A stretch of 64,000 nt of DNA from Mycolicibacterium brumae (GCF_025215495.1 NZ_CP104302.1:2480001-2544000); one strand, 5' to 3'; counted from the first letter of the stretch, positions 9,531-18,255 are shown. A program made the numbers and translations. Notes: generated by a model from the sequence alone, not told the origin.

Positions 9531-10424
9531 TCAGAGGGTGGCGGGGCGGATGACCACCACGGATTTCGTGCGACGCCCGGAGTCCTGCAGCAGCGCCATC
9601 ACCCGGCCGTTTGGCGCGACCGCGGCGTAGACGCCGTCGATCCCGGCCGGCTCCAGGGCGCGGCCGTGGCCGACGTCGACCACCTGCTCGTCGGTGAGGT
9701 CGCGGCGGGCGAAACCCAACAGGCAGGCCTCGTCCAGGGTGTGGCTCAGCGCAGGCGCTTCGGCCAGCGCCTCCAACGTGTGCGCCTGGCCCAGCCCGAA
9801 CCGGCCGACTCGGGTGCGGCGCAGTGCGGTCAGATGCCCTCCGACGCCGAGGGTTTCACCGATGTCGCGAGCCAGCGCGCGGATGTAGGTGCCCGAACTG
9901 CAGTCCACCTCGACCGCGACGTCGACGCAGCCGTCGGCGCGGGAGACGCCGAGCACCTCGAAACGCTCGATACGCACCGGCCGGGCGGCCAACTCGACGG
10001 CTTGGCCCTCGCGGGCCAACTGGTAGGCGCGTTTGCCGTCGATCTTGATGGCGCTGACCGCCGATGGGCGCTGCAGGATGTCGCCGCGCAGACCGGCGAC
10101 CGCGGCGTTGATCTGCTCGTCGGTGACGTCGCCGGCGTCGACAGCCGCCACCGGTTCGCCTTCGGCGTCGTCGGTGGAGGTGGTCTGCCCCAGCCGGATG
10201 GTGGCGGTGTAGGCCTTGTCGGTCCCGGCGATCAGGCCGAGGATCTTGGTGGCCCGCTCGATCCCGATCACGAGCACACCGGTGGCCATCGGGTCCAGCG
10301 TCCCGGCGTGGCCCACCTTGCGGGTGCCGAAGATTCGCCGGCAGCGCCCGACCACGTCGTGGCTGGTCATTCCGCCCGGTTTGTCGACGACGACGATCCC
10401 GGGCGCCGGCGGTGGCGGCTTCAC
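9531..10424 (-). CDS. truB: tRNA pseudouridine-55 synthase TruB
   Basis: Makes pseudouridine 55 in the tRNA T-loop. The 297-residue sequence has the catalytic motif [14 protein letters not shown] with Asp near residue 44, plus [21 protein letters not shown] and [15 protein letters not shown]. The GTG start at 10424 overlaps the pptT stop by 4 bp (GTGA), so it is translated with pptT. The open frame continues upstream through pptT in another frame, but that part has no homology. Confidence 0.95.
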   Translation of the reverse strand: MKPPPPAPGIVVVDKPGGMTSHDVVGRCRRIFGTRKVGHAGTLDPMATGVLVIGIERATKILGLIAGTDKAYTATIRLGQTTSTDDAEGEPVAAVDAGDVTDEQINAAVAGLRGDILQRPSAVSAIKIDGKRAYQLAREGQAVELAARPVRIERFEVLGVSRADGCVDVAVEVDCSSGTYIRALARDIGETLGVGGHLTALRRTRVGRFGLGQAHTLEALAEAPALSHTLDEACLLGFARRDLTDEQVVDVGHGRALEPAGIDGVYAAVAPNGRVMALLQDSGRRTKSVVVIRPATL

Positions 10425-11095
10425 AGCACGATCGCCGTCAGCGCCAGCCCGGAGCCCACCGTCCAGTGGCCCCGCAGTGTGGTCAGCGGCGGGCCGTGTT
10501 CGGCTGCCGGATCGATCAGGATGCGGGAGGTGAACACCCCGCTCGCGGCCTCGCCGCGCAGCTCGGTGAGCTCGAAGGTGATGTGGGCGTCCTCGAAGCC
10601 CAGCCAGCGGTGGGTCAGCGGGTACCACGCCTTGTAGGTCGCCTCCTTGGCGCAGAACAGGATTCGGTCCCAGTGCAGCTCGGCGGGCAGTGCGGAGATC
10701 TCGGTCCGTTCGTTCGGCAGGCTGATCGCGTCCAGCACGCCCTTGGGCAGCACGTCGTGCGGCTCGGCGTCGATTCCGATGGAGCGCACCTCGGCGGCCC
10801 GGGCCACCGCCGCGCCTCGATAACCCTCGGTGTGGGTGATGGAGCCGACGACGCCATCGGGCCAGAGCGGTTCGCCCTTGTCCCCCTTGAGGATCGGCAC
10901 AGGATCCACCCCGAGTCCGGCCAAAGCGGTTCGCGCGCAATGCCGGACGGTGATGAACTCGTTGCGGCGCTTGTCCACCGACTTGGCGATCAGCGGCGCC
11001 TCTTCGGCCAGCGGCGCCAGATCCGGTGGGTCCGAATACAGTTCGGCGCCGACGACCGGAGCCGGCGCCACCGCGGAAATCAGCAGCGCGGTCAT
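10421..11095 (-). CDS. pptT: 4'-phosphopantetheinyl transferase PptT
   Basis: Transfers phosphopantetheine from CoA to carrier proteins of fatty-acid, mycolate and polyketide synthesis. The 224 residues show the Sfp-type signatures: [18 protein letters not shown], the Mg-binding GIDAEP (107-112), and [13 protein letters not shown]. It matches M. tuberculosis Rv2794c. It overlaps the upstream pptH gene by ATGA and the downstream truB gene by GTGA. Confidence 0.95.
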   Translation of the reverse strand: MTALLISAVAPAPVVGAELYSDPPDLAPLAEEAPLIAKSVDKRRNEFITVRHCARTALAGLGVDPVPILKGDKGEPLWPDGVVGSITHTEGYRGAAVARAAEVRSIGIDAEPHDVLPKGVLDAISLPNERTEISALPAELHWDRILFCAKEATYKAWYPLTHRWLGFEDAHITFELTELRGEAASGVFTSRILIDPAAEHGPPLTTLRGHWTVGSGLALTAIVL

Positions 11096-12045
11096 GCCCG
11101 GCGACTCCGGATCCGCGCCTGGACCTTCTCGGCGGCCTCCCGCATCTCCGGGGTGATCATGAAGTGGCCGCCGAACTCGTTGAGGTAGCCGGGCGAGTAC
11201 TTCGGGTCCGGCAGGATCTGACGCAGCCAGCGGTAGGGCTTGCGCCGCCGCCACTCCCGGGGATAGCCGACCGACACCTCCTCGAAGCGCACGTCGTCGT
11301 ACCAGGTGGTGCGCGGGATGTGCAGGTGCCCGTACACCGAGCAGACGGCATTGTACCGGGTGTGCCAGTCGGCGGTCGCGGTGGTGCCGCACCACAGCGA
11401 GAACTCCGGGTAGAACAGCACGTCACAGGGCTGGCGCACCATCGGGAAGTGATTCACCAGCACCGTCTGGTCCATCCAGTCCAGGTCGTCGAGGCGCTTG
11501 CGGGTGAGCTTGAGCCGGTCGGCGCACCAGGCGTCCTTGGTGTGGTACGGCTCGCTGGAGAGCAGGAACTCGTCGGTGGCGACGACGTTGTTCTCCTTGG
11601 CGATCGCCAGGCCTTCGGCCTTGGTCGCGGCGCCGTCGGGCAGGAAGGTGTAGTCGTAGAGCAGGAACAGCGGCACGATGGTCGCCGGCCCGCCTTCGTC
11701 GGTCCACACCGGGTACGGGTGCTCGGGGGTCAGCACGCCCATCTCGTCGCACATCTGGACCAGGTAGTCGTAGCGGGACCGGCCGAACACCTGGACCGGG
11801 TCCTTGCCGGTGGTCCACAGCTCATGGTTACCCGGCACCCAGATCACCTTGGCGAACCGCTTGCGCAGCAGGTCCAGCGACCAGCGGATGTCGTCGGTGC
11901 GTTCGGCGACGTCACCGGCCACGATCAGCCAATCGTCCGGTGTGGACGGGTACAGCGACTCGGTGATCGGCTTGTTTCCGGTGTGGCCGGTGTGCAGGTC
12001 GCTGATCGCCCACAGGGTGGGACGAGATCTGGTGTTTCCGGTCAC
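11092..12045 (-). CDS. pptH: Metallophosphoesterase PptH (phosphopantetheinyl hydrolase)
   Basis: A 317-residue calcineurin-like phosphoesterase with the metal motifs SDLHTGH (15-21), GDVAE (44-48) and GNHE (72-75), and later NHFPM and GHLH. It matches M. tuberculosis Rv2795c, shown in published work to remove phosphopantetheine from carrier proteins, reversing PptT. The two genes overlap by 4 bp, so the opposing activities are made from one message. The GTG start has a TAGGCT box six bases upstream (leaderless). Confidence 0.9.
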   Translation of the reverse strand: MTGNTRSRPTLWAISDLHTGHTGNKPITESLYPSTPDDWLIVAGDVAERTDDIRWSLDLLRKRFAKVIWVPGNHELWTTGKDPVQVFGRSRYDYLVQMCDEMGVLTPEHPYPVWTDEGGPATIVPLFLLYDYTFLPDGAATKAEGLAIAKENNVVATDEFLLSSEPYHTKDAWCADRLKLTRKRLDDLDWMDQTVLVNHFPMVRQPCDVLFYPEFSLWCGTTATADWHTRYNAVCSVYGHLHIPRTTWYDDVRFEEVSVGYPREWRRRKPYRWLRQILPDPKYSPGYLNEFGGHFMITPEMREAAEKVQARIRSRRA

Positions 12046-12051
12046 GCCGAC

Positions 12052-12057
12052 AGCCTA
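12052..12057 (-). promoter_or_regulatory. -10 box of the pptH-pptT-truB operon
   Basis: TAGGCT on the minus strand, six bases before the GTG of pptH. It is the first gene of the operon and diverges from the CocE-type gene. Confidence 0.5.
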
Positions 12058-12075
12058 CTGACCTGGGCCCGCGCC

Positions 12076-12081
12076 TATCCT
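12076..12081 (+). promoter_or_regulatory. -10 box of the CocE-type hydrolase gene
   Basis: TATCCT, six bases before the GTG at 12088; leaderless spacing. Confidence 0.5.
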
Positions 12082-12087
12082 GGATCG

Positions 12088-13761
12088 GTGGCCACCTCCG
12101 AGTCGCTGTACCGGCTGGCTCATCACGCGGTGAGCCGGGTCGCCGGTGTGCCCGCTCCCACCCACGACTATCGCATCCGCCGGGGTGTCACCATCCCGAT
12201 GCGCGACGGCGTGCTGCTGGTCGCCGACCACTACGAACCGATCGGTGAGCCGGCCGGAACGTTGCTGGTGCGCAGCCCGTACGGACGCGGGTTTCCGATC
12301 GCCCCGCTGTACGGCGCGGCCTACGCCGCCCGCGGCCACCACGTCATCCTGCAGAGCGTGCGGGGCACCTTCGGCTCCGGCGGAGAGTTCTCCCCGGCCG
12401 TGAACGAGGCCGACGACGGCCAGGACACCGCGGCGTGGCTGCGCGAACAGCCTTGGTACACTGGATCTTTCGGCACCATCGGCCCGTCGTACCTGGCGTA
12501 CACCCAGTTCGCGATGTTGGAGGACCCGCCCGAGGGGCTCGCGGCGTCGGTGGCGATCGTCGGGGTGCACGACCTGGCCGAGGCGACCTGGGGCACCGGC
12601 GCGTTCACCGTCAACGACTTCCTGGGCTGGAGCCACGGTCTGGTGCACCAGGAGGAGCCGGGCCGGGTGCGCGGCGCGATCCGGAACCTGCGGCAGTATT
12701 CCGACGTGAAGCGGGCCGTCACCGAGGTGCCGCTCGGGCGGTCCGGCCGCGAGTTGCTGGGCGACGGCGCGCCGTGGTGGGAACCGTGGACCGGCAACAC
12801 CGACCTCGATGACCCGTTCTGGAGGCCGTATCGCCGCGACGGCGGGCTGGACCACGCCGAGGTGCCGATTCTGCTGGTCGGTGGCTGGCAGGACATCTTC
12901 CTGGATCAGACGCTGGAGCAGTACCGCAGGCTGCGTGATCGGGGCGCGGACGTCGCGCTGACCGTGGGCCCGTGGACGCATCTGCACACCATGACCAAGG
13001 CCGCGCCCGCGGTGCTGCGGGAGTCGTTGGCCTGGTTCGACCGGCACCTGCGCGCCCAGCCGGCGCCGCCGCGGCCCCGCACCCGGATCTACGTGACCGG
13101 CGGCGGGGGGTGGCGTGAGCTGCCGGACTGGCCGCCGGCGGGAACCCGCGAGGTGGTGCTCTACCTGGAACCCGGCGCCCTGGCGACCGAGCCGGGCTCG
13201 GACACCGCTGCGACCTCGGAGTTCACCTACGACCCGGCCGATCCGACACCGACCATCGGCGGGCGGCTGCTCTCCCCCGACAGCGGCCGTCGGCGCGACG
13301 ACGCGCTGGCCGGCCGCCACGACGTGCTCAGCTTCACCGGACCCGAGCTGACGGCGGACCTGGAAGCGCACGGGGCGCCCGTCATCGAGCTCGATCACCG
13401 CTCCGACAATCCGCACTTCGACCTGTTCGCGCGGATCAGCGAGGTCGACTCAAAAGGCCGGTCCCGCAACATCACCGACGGTTTCCGCCGGTTCGTCCGC
13501 AGCGCGGACGACGACGGTCCGATCAGGTTCCCGCTCGATGAGATCGCGCATGTGTTCCGCGCCGGAACCCGCATCCGGGTGTTGATCGCCGGCGGTTCGC
13601 ATCCGCGGTACGCGCGCAATCTGGGCACCGACGAGCACCCGCGCGACGGCGTCACCATGCGCCCGTCGACCCGGGTCATCGGCCACGGCGGCCGGTCCCG
13701 GCTGATCCTGCCGGTGCTCGATCGCGCAGCGGAATCAGCGGATCCGGTCTCAGCCGACTGA
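12088..13761 (+). CDS. CocE/NonD alpha/beta hydrolase (X-Pro dipeptidyl-peptidase type)
   Basis: A 557-residue serine hydrolase. The N-terminal alpha/beta domain starts RGVTIPMRDGVLLVADHY, and the nucleophile elbow is GPSYLAYTQ with Ser near residue 134. Acid and base regions are GGWQDIFLDQ and GPWTHLHT. The C-terminal half is the jelly-roll domain (PVIELDHRSDNPHFDLFARI, GTRIRVLIAGGSHPRYARN). Esterase or acylase activity fits the family; the substrate is unknown. The GTG start is set by a TATCCT box six bases upstream. Its 3' end overlaps the convergent DUF1802 gene by 12 bp. Confidence 0.88.
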   Translation: MATSESLYRLAHHAVSRVAGVPAPTHDYRIRRGVTIPMRDGVLLVADHYEPIGEPAGTLLVRSPYGRGFPIAPLYGAAYAARGHHVILQSVRGTFGSGGEFSPAVNEADDGQDTAAWLREQPWYTGSFGTIGPSYLAYTQFAMLEDPPEGLAASVAIVGVHDLAEATWGTGAFTVNDFLGWSHGLVHQEEPGRVRGAIRNLRQYSDVKRAVTEVPLGRSGRELLGDGAPWWEPWTGNTDLDDPFWRPYRRDGGLDHAEVPILLVGGWQDIFLDQTLEQYRRLRDRGADVALTVGPWTHLHTMTKAAPAVLRESLAWFDRHLRAQPAPPRPRTRIYVTGGGGWRELPDWPPAGTREVVLYLEPGALATEPGSDTAATSEFTYDPADPTPTIGGRLLSPDSGRRRDDALAGRHDVLSFTGPELTADLEAHGAPVIELDHRSDNPHFDLFARISEVDSKGRSRNITDGFRRFVRSADDDGPIRFPLDEIAHVFRAGTRIRVLIAGGSHPRYARNLGTDEHPRDGVTMRPSTRVIGHGGRSRLILPVLDRAAESADPVSAD

Positions 13762-14307
13762 CTGCCGAACGCGGCGGGACACCGCCGCCAACGTCGCGTC
13801 GTCGAGCACCGGGTCGTCGAGCACCGCGTCGCCGGGTTCGATGGGGAGTTCCAGCCAGCTGCGGCAGCCGCCCATCTCGGGGGTGCGGGCCAGCGTGATC
13901 GGCGCCCGCAGCGGCCGGACCGCGACCACCAGCGCCGTCAGCCGGTGCTTGGGCCGGAAATCGAGGCGATCCTCCCGCACCGACGCGACCGTCCAAATAT
14001 GCAGGTCCTCGATCTCGCCGAGTCGCTCCGGGCGCTGAACCTCGACCGCGGCGATCACCGAGGCCGCGGCGCGGATCAGCACCGCGTCCTCGGTGCTGTC
14101 GGCGGCCGCCGGGGAAAGCAGGTCGCGGTGCTCGGGGCGCACCCGCTCGGCATGCCCGTGCGCGACCGTCGGGAACAGCAGGAACTCCGGCGCGCTCAAC
14201 TGGAATCGCTTCTCATGAATGCCGCCCTTGCGCAGCAGCACCGACTGCCGCCCGGCCAGCAGGGCGTGCACGGCCGCGCTCCACTCCTTGAGCGCGGGTG
14301 TCGTCAC
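13750..14307 (-). CDS. DUF1802 family protein
   Basis: A 185-residue protein of unknown function with family landmarks ALKEWSAAVHALLAGRQSVLLRKGG, split here as ALKEWSAAVHALLAGRQ and LLRKGGI, plus FLLFPTVAHGHAERVRPEH and IEDLHIWTVASVREDR. These resemble a conserved enzyme-like core without an assigned reaction. The GTG at 14307 overlaps the DUF2277 stop by 4 bp. The frame runs on upstream for hundreds of codons but only as an antisense shadow of the crotonase gene. Confidence 0.85.
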   Translation of the reverse strand: MTTPALKEWSAAVHALLAGRQSVLLRKGGIHEKRFQLSAPEFLLFPTVAHGHAERVRPEHRDLLSPAAADSTEDAVLIRAAASVIAAVEVQRPERLGEIEDLHIWTVASVREDRLDFRPKHRLTALVVAVRPLRAPITLARTPEMGGCRSWLELPIEPGDAVLDDPVLDDATLAAVSRRVRQSVG

Positions 14308-14576
14308 CTGGCGCGCGCGGCGATGCGGGCCCGGACCTCCGGGCGACGCAGCGGCGGGACCGTCTTCGGTGGCTGGCGGCGCGGCGGCAGGGTCGCGAGC
14401 AGCGCGGCCGTCGCCGCGGTCACCTGGGCCACCGCGGTCTCGAACGCCTCCGCGTTGGCTTCGGTGGTGCGGGCGATTCCGCTGACCTTGCGCACGTACT
14501 GGCGCGCGGCGGCCTCGACTTCCTCGGAGGTCGCCGGGGGTTCCAGGCCGCGCAGTTCGGTGATGTTTCGGCACAT
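14304..14576 (-). CDS. DUF2277 family protein
   Basis: A 90-residue protein starting MCRNITELRGLEPPAT, which is the DUF2277 signature, followed by a helical region EVEAAARQYVRKVSGI. Function is unknown. It is the first gene of a two-gene operon with DUF1802 (GTGA overlap). The ATG at 14576 has a TACGGT box seven bases upstream, predicting a leaderless start, and is preferred over the ATG at 14585. Confidence 0.85.
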   Translation of the reverse strand: MCRNITELRGLEPPATSEEVEAAARQYVRKVSGIARTTEANAEAFETAVAQVTAATAALLATLPPRRQPPKTVPPLRRPEVRARIAARAR

Positions 14577-14583
14577 GTGATCC

Positions 14584-14589
14584 ACCGTA
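14584..14589 (-). promoter_or_regulatory. -10 box of the DUF2277-DUF1802 operon
   Basis: TACGGT on the minus strand, seven bases before the ATG at 14576. Confidence 0.5.
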
Positions 14590-14610
14590 GGCCCGTTCCG
14601 GGGCGGCGGC

Positions 14611-14616
14611 TACGGT
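14611..14616 (+). promoter_or_regulatory. -10 box of the enoyl-CoA hydratase gene
   Basis: TACGGT, six bases before the ATG at 14623. The same hexamer drives the divergent DUF2277 gene. Confidence 0.5.
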
Positions 14617-14622
14617 GACGAG

Positions 14623-15393
14623 ATGACCAACCCCGACGGCTCCCCCATCCTCCTCGTCGACACCACCGACCGTGTCGCGACGCTGACGCTGAATCGGCCG
14701 CAGGCCCGCAACGCGCTGTCCACCCAGATGCGCGACACCTTCTTCGCCGCGCTGACCGCGGCGGACGCCGACCCGGATGTCGACGCCATCATCCTGACCG
14801 GCGCCGATCCGGTGTTCTGCGCGGGTGTGGACCTCAAGGAACTGTCGACCCTGACCGAGGTGCCGGAGCTGGCCCCGCAGTGGCCCGACGACCTGCGCAC
14901 CCCGGTGATCGGCGCGATCAACGGCGCCGCGGTCACCGGCGGCCTCGAACTGGCGCTCTACTGCGACATCCTGATCGCCTCGGAGAACGCGCGGTTCGCC
15001 GACACCCACGCCCGGGTCGGCATCATGCCCAGCTGGGGCATGACCGCGCGGCTGCCGCAGAAGGTCGGCGTCAGCCTGGCCCGGCGGATGAGCCTGACCG
15101 GCGATTACCTGTCCGCTGACGACGCGCTGCGCGCCGGGCTGGTCACCGAGGTGGTGCCGCATGAGCAGTTGGCCGACGCGGCCCGCGCGATCGCCGCGTC
15201 GATCGTCGGCAACAACCGGGACGCGGTGGCCACGCTGCTGAGCTCCTATCACCGCATCGACCGGGACCAGATCGGTTCGGCGCTGTGGCTGGAGGCCCAG
15301 ACGGCCCGCGAGTGGGCGCGCCGCAACACCGCCGCCGACATCGCCGCCAACCGCGCCGCGGTCATGGAGCGCGGCCGCAGCCAGGTGAAGTAG
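14623..15393 (+). CDS. Enoyl-CoA hydratase/isomerase (crotonase), EchA16-like
   Basis: A 256-residue crotonase, probably acting in fatty-acid beta-oxidation. The oxyanion-hole motifs are CAGVDLKEL and AINGAAVTGGLELALYCDI. The first catalytic Glu position (GGLEL) is kept, while the residue aligned with the second Glu of rat ECH is His (FADTHARVGIMPSWGM). This pattern occurs in the EchA16 subgroup, so I keep hydratase as the family call rather than a proven reaction. Leaderless ATG at 14623. Confidence 0.85.
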   Translation: MTNPDGSPILLVDTTDRVATLTLNRPQARNALSTQMRDTFFAALTAADADPDVDAIILTGADPVFCAGVDLKELSTLTEVPELAPQWPDDLRTPVIGAINGAAVTGGLELALYCDILIASENARFADTHARVGIMPSWGMTARLPQKVGVSLARRMSLTGDYLSADDALRAGLVTEVVPHEQLADAARAIAASIVGNNRDAVATLLSSYHRIDRDQIGSALWLEAQTAREWARRNTAADIAANRAAVMERGRSQVK

Positions 15394-15459
15394 TCCCGGG
15401 TCGCGGTCCACGGAAAATCTGCGCGCTGCGGCCCACCGTCCCGCTGCGACACTGGGTGA

Positions 15460-15840
15460 ATGGTCTATCCCCCGGCGCCGGCCCACCCGGGCCCATCCCA
15501 ACAGCATCGGCGGACGACCGACATCGTCGCGACCGCAATACTCGGCGCGGTCCAGATCCTGGTCACCATGTTCGCCCTGCTCTGGTCACTGTTGTTTCCG
15601 ATGGCCGCCGACGTCTGCTCCAGTTCGAATGATGACTGCGTCGACGATGTGCTCGGAGCGTTGATCTACCCGGTCACCTGGGGAGGCATCGTGCTCGGCG
15701 CCGCGACGGCGGTTCTGGGCGTCACCTTGGCGGTGATCCGGCGCCGGTTGATGTTCGTCTGGCCGCTGTTGGGGATAGCCCTGGTGATCGGAGCGACGGC
15801 GGCCGGCCTGTTCCTGACCGATGCCGCCGTCAACCCGTAG
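15460..15840 (+). CDS. Small membrane protein, paralogue A
   Basis: A 126-residue protein with a proline-rich cytoplasmic N-terminus (about 20 residues) and three predicted membrane helices: DIVATAILGAVQILVTMFAL, VTWGGIVLGAATAVLGVTLA and MFVWPLLGIALVIGATAAGL. Two cysteines in the extracytoplasmic loop (DVCSSSNDDCVDD) could form a disulfide. It is clearly homologous to the next gene (shared DIVAT, FPMAAD/MPMATD, RRLMFVWPL). I do not recognise a named family. A GACACT hexamer six bases before the ATG may be a weak -10 box. Confidence 0.7.
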   Translation: MVYPPAPAHPGPSQQHRRTTDIVATAILGAVQILVTMFALLWSLLFPMAADVCSSSNDDCVDDVLGALIYPVTWGGIVLGAATAVLGVTLAVIRRRLMFVWPLLGIALVIGATAAGLFLTDAAVNP

Positions 15841-15869
15841 CCACGTTGCGCACCTGCGATGATCACCCG

Positions 15870-16232
15870 ATGACCTCTGGGGCGGGCCCGGCGCGACCCA
15901 CGGCCGGAACCAGCCGAACCGGCGACATTGTGGCGACCTGTGTGCTCGGTGTGGCGCTGGGGCTGGCGGCCTTGTTCGGGGCGATTCTGTCGATGTACAT
16001 GCCGATGGCGACCGACAACTGCGGGCTGCGCGACTGCCGACCGGGCCTGATGACCGTGGCGCAACTGCTGGGCTTCGGCAGCATCGCGGTGGGGCTGCTG
16101 GGCGCGCCGGTCGGGGTGTTCATCGCGGCCTCCAAACGCAAACGCATGTTCGTCTGGCCGTTGGCCGGGGTGGTTCTGATCGTCGTCGGGGTCGCCACCG
16201 GGATGATGCTGGCCGACGTCGCCGGCGGGTGA
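15870..16232 (+). CDS. Small membrane protein, paralogue B
   Basis: A 120-residue homologue of the preceding gene with the same plan: short soluble N-terminus, three membrane helices and a paired-cysteine loop (NCGLRDC) after the first helix. Shared landmarks are DIVAT, YMPMATD and KRMFVWPLAGV. It lies 29 bp downstream in the same direction, so the pair looks like an old tandem duplication. A GATGAT hexamer six bases before the ATG may be its own -10 box. Function unknown. Confidence 0.7.
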   Translation: MTSGAGPARPTAGTSRTGDIVATCVLGVALGLAALFGAILSMYMPMATDNCGLRDCRPGLMTVAQLLGFGSIAVGLLGAPVGVFIAASKRKRMFVWPLAGVVLIVVGVATGMMLADVAGG

Positions 16233-16239
16233 GGACGGT

Positions 16240-17316
16240 TCAGTAGCGATGCCGAGCCAGCTTCAACCCGCCGTCGCGGCCGTCGCCGTCGATGAGCAGT
16301 CGGGCCGGCACCATCTCGCTGGTCACCAGTCCGTGCCCGCCGGTGACCTCATCGACGATGTCGAAGGACGCGGCGATGTTCTGCGGGGTGTCGATGATGA
16401 TGGTCAGCGCCGGGACGTGCCGGGTCAGCGCAAAGAGCTTGTCGCCGTGCGGTTCCTGGCTGTCGTGGAAACCCCAGATGCCACGCAGGACGGTGGCGCC
16501 GTGGGTGTTGGCCCGTCGGCGCAGCTCGGCGATGAGGGCGCGGTGGATCGGCCGGCCGTCGTGGGTTGCCGCCTCCGAGGTGTGCACCATAAGCTTCTGC
16601 CATAGCGGCAGCCCGTGCCGGTCGTGGCTGGGCAGCGCGTGCGGCCGTTCCTGCAGCGCGCCGTCGCGCTTGCAGATCCGCACCCGTTCGACGGTGATCA
16701 TCGGATCGCGCAGCAGCGCGCCGAGTTCGGGCAGGAGCCGGGACATTCGCTCGCCGGTCCCGACGGCGATCACCATGAGCGGCACGTCGACATTGCGGTC
16801 GAAGAACTTCGCCCGGGTCCGGCGGCCGTGGTTGGTGCCGTCGACGCCGAGGAACACCGATGCGCCGGCCAGCCCGCGCCGGCGCATCAGATCGCAGACC
16901 GCCAGGTACGCCGGAACCCCGTAGACCTTCTCCTTGCGCCCCAGGTACACCGTCAGTTTCGTCTCCTCGTGCAGCCCGCCGGTCAGCTCGATCGGCTCCC
17001 CGCGGACCAGCCGGGCGCGTTCCAGGGTGATCAGCCCGCGCCCGGTCATGGCGATCAACGGGTCGAGCAGCGTCTCGATCAGCGGCGCGCTGTCCACCGC
17101 GACGGCGGTCACCGGCGGGTCCTCCGACAGCGACAACAACTGGTCGGTGCGCAGGTGATGGCGCGCCCTGAAGCCCGCCACTCCGCGCATCATGATCGAG
17201 GTGGACACCTCCGCGCGGCCGTACAGTTCGAGCATCTCGTCGGCCAGGAATCGCCCGCCGCTGCGCTGCCGCTCCCCGAAATACGCTGTGAGCTTGAGAC
17301 TTTCGACGCCGTTCAC
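16240..17316 (-). CDS. DUF190 domain protein of the fluoride operon
   Basis: A 358-residue protein with about three DUF190 (GlnB-like fold) repeats. Two begin LKLTAYFGERQRSGGRFLAD and TKLTVYLGRKEKVYGVPAYL; the third is LWQKLMVHTSEAATHDGRPI. Each is followed by a GVAGF, GASVFLGVDG or GATVLRGIWG strand. DUF190 genes often sit beside crcB in actinobacteria. The GTG at 17316 overlaps the crcB stop (GTGA), so it belongs to the operon controlled by the upstream riboswitch. Its role in fluoride tolerance is inferred from context only. Confidence 0.82.
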   Translation of the reverse strand: MNGVESLKLTAYFGERQRSGGRFLADEMLELYGRAEVSTSIMMRGVAGFRARHHLRTDQLLSLSEDPPVTAVAVDSAPLIETLLDPLIAMTGRGLITLERARLVRGEPIELTGGLHEETKLTVYLGRKEKVYGVPAYLAVCDLMRRRGLAGASVFLGVDGTNHGRRTRAKFFDRNVDVPLMVIAVGTGERMSRLLPELGALLRDPMITVERVRICKRDGALQERPHALPSHDRHGLPLWQKLMVHTSEAATHDGRPIHRALIAELRRRANTHGATVLRGIWGFHDSQEPHGDKLFALTRHVPALTIIIDTPQNIAASFDIVDEVTGGHGLVTSEMVPARLLIDGDGRDGGLKLARHRY

Positions 17317-17681
17317 AGTTGCGCTCCGATCCACGACCCGCAACCGGCGGCCAACACACCGGCCACCAGGCTGACGACGATGTTCAGCGTGGCCCGACGT
17401 CGGCCGCCCTCCTCAGCCAGCCGCGCGGTCTCCAGCATCCAGGTGGAGAACGTCGTGTAGGCGCCGACGAGGCCCGTCCCGGCGATCAGCAGAGCGGTCG
17501 GCGACAACCCCGCGCCGCTGAGCATCCCGAGCGCCAGGGCGCCACTGAGGTTCACCGCCAGCGTCCCGGCCGGGAAGCCTCCCCCGGTCCGGCGGGTCAC
17601 CGCCCGGTCGAGTTCGAAGCGGGCGACCGCGCCGATCCCGCCGACCAGGAGCACCGCCAGCCACGGCGCCACCGCGCTCAC
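17313..17681 (-). CDS. crcB: Fluoride channel subunit CrcB (second)
   Basis: A 122-residue Fluc channel subunit with four membrane helices. Landmarks are [32 protein letters not shown] and [15 protein letters not shown], the last containing the conserved TTFST of the fluoride pore. The GTG at 17681 overlaps the stop of the first crcB gene by 4 bp. Paired non-identical CrcB proteins form heterodimers in several Gram-positive bacteria, so the two are likely to assemble together. Confidence 0.92.
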   Translation of the reverse strand: MSAVAPWLAVLLVGGIGAVARFELDRAVTRRTGGGFPAGTLAVNLSGALALGMLSGAGLSPTALLIAGTGLVGAYTTFSTWMLETARLAEEGGRRRATLNIVVSLVAGVLAAGCGSWIGAQL

Positions 17682-18079
17682 CAGGTCACCACCCGGACCC
17701 TGCGCACGACGGCGCTCGCCAGCCACACCGCGGCCAGTCCGCCGGCAATGCTGGCGGTGGCGTAGCCGGCCGCCAGCGGCCAGTCACCGCGGGCAAGCAT
17801 GTGCAGGATCTCCACCTGCATGGTGGAGAAGGTGGTCAGCCCGCCGCAGAACCCGGTGCCCAGCAGCGGGCGACGGTAGCTGGACAGCGGGAGGCGTTCC
17901 AGCAGCCGGGTGGTGAGGTACCCGAGCGCGAACGCCCCGATGATGTTGACCGCGAACGTCCCCCAGGGCCATTGGCAGGGCTGGCCCGAGAACGCGACGC
18001 CCAGGCCGGCGCGTGCCAGCGCGCCGATCGACCCGCCGACGAAGACCGCCGCGGTTTCGGTGTGATCCCGACTGCTCAT
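17678..18079 (-). CDS. crcB: Fluoride channel subunit CrcB (first)
   Basis: A 133-residue Fluc subunit, first gene of the fluoride operon. Landmarks are [31 protein letters not shown] and [15 protein letters not shown]. It exports fluoride passively through the membrane. The ATG at 18079 lies just after a strong hairpin and about 60 bases below a fluoride riboswitch on the same strand. The presence of Cys in the GFCGG segment is not unusual. Confidence 0.92.
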   Translation of the reverse strand: MSSRDHTETAAVFVGGSIGALARAGLGVAFSGQPCQWPWGTFAVNIIGAFALGYLTTRLLERLPLSSYRRPLLGTGFCGGLTTFSTMQVEILHMLARGDWPLAAGYATASIAGGLAAVWLASAVVRRVRVVTW

Positions 18080-18083
18080 TGGT

Positions 18084-18102
18084 CACCCCGGTTGCCGGGG
18101 TG
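18084..18102 (-). promoter_or_regulatory. Hairpin covering the crcB ribosome-binding site
   Basis: Perfect 8-bp inverted repeat CACCCCGG/CCGGGGTG with a 3-base loop, four bases upstream of the crcB ATG. The 3' arm holds the only G-rich Shine-Dalgarno candidate (GGGGTG), so when folded it should block initiation. No T run follows, which argues for translational control rather than termination. Confidence 0.55.
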
Positions 18103-18137
18103 GAAAACGGCGCACGCCACCTGCGACTCCTAACGGT

Positions 18138-18203
18138 TCGCAGGGGCTATCAGCCGGTGAGGCGGTTCGGAACCCCAGGGTTCCCGGCGAGCTCCATCGC
18201 CGA
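18138..18203 (-). ncRNA. Fluoride (crcB-motif) riboswitch
   Basis: The minus strand reads GGCGATGGAGCTCGCC, then a short hairpin (GGAACCCTGGGGTTCC), then GAACCGCC and GGCTGATAGCCCCTGC. These are the conserved blocks of the fluoride riboswitch (GGNGAUGG, AACCGCC, GCUGAUGNCUNCU) in the right order and spacing. It lies upstream of two crcB genes, the commonest target. Fluoride binding should raise expression of the operon. An AT-rich TTTAACT just upstream may be the -10 region. Confidence 0.87.
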
Positions 18204-18255
18204 GATCAGTTAAATCACGCGCCGGGGTATCCGTCAACCCCGAGCCGTCGCCCGC

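Noticed and set aside
14623..15393. Loss of the second catalytic Glu in the crotonase as a sign of inactivation
   Set aside because: His at this place is a feature of the EchA16-type subgroup as I know it, not a mutation specific to this gene.
14308..15507. N-terminal extension of the DUF1802 frame to 585 codons
   Set aside because: Homology begins at the GTG at 14307; the upstream part is antisense to the crotonase gene.
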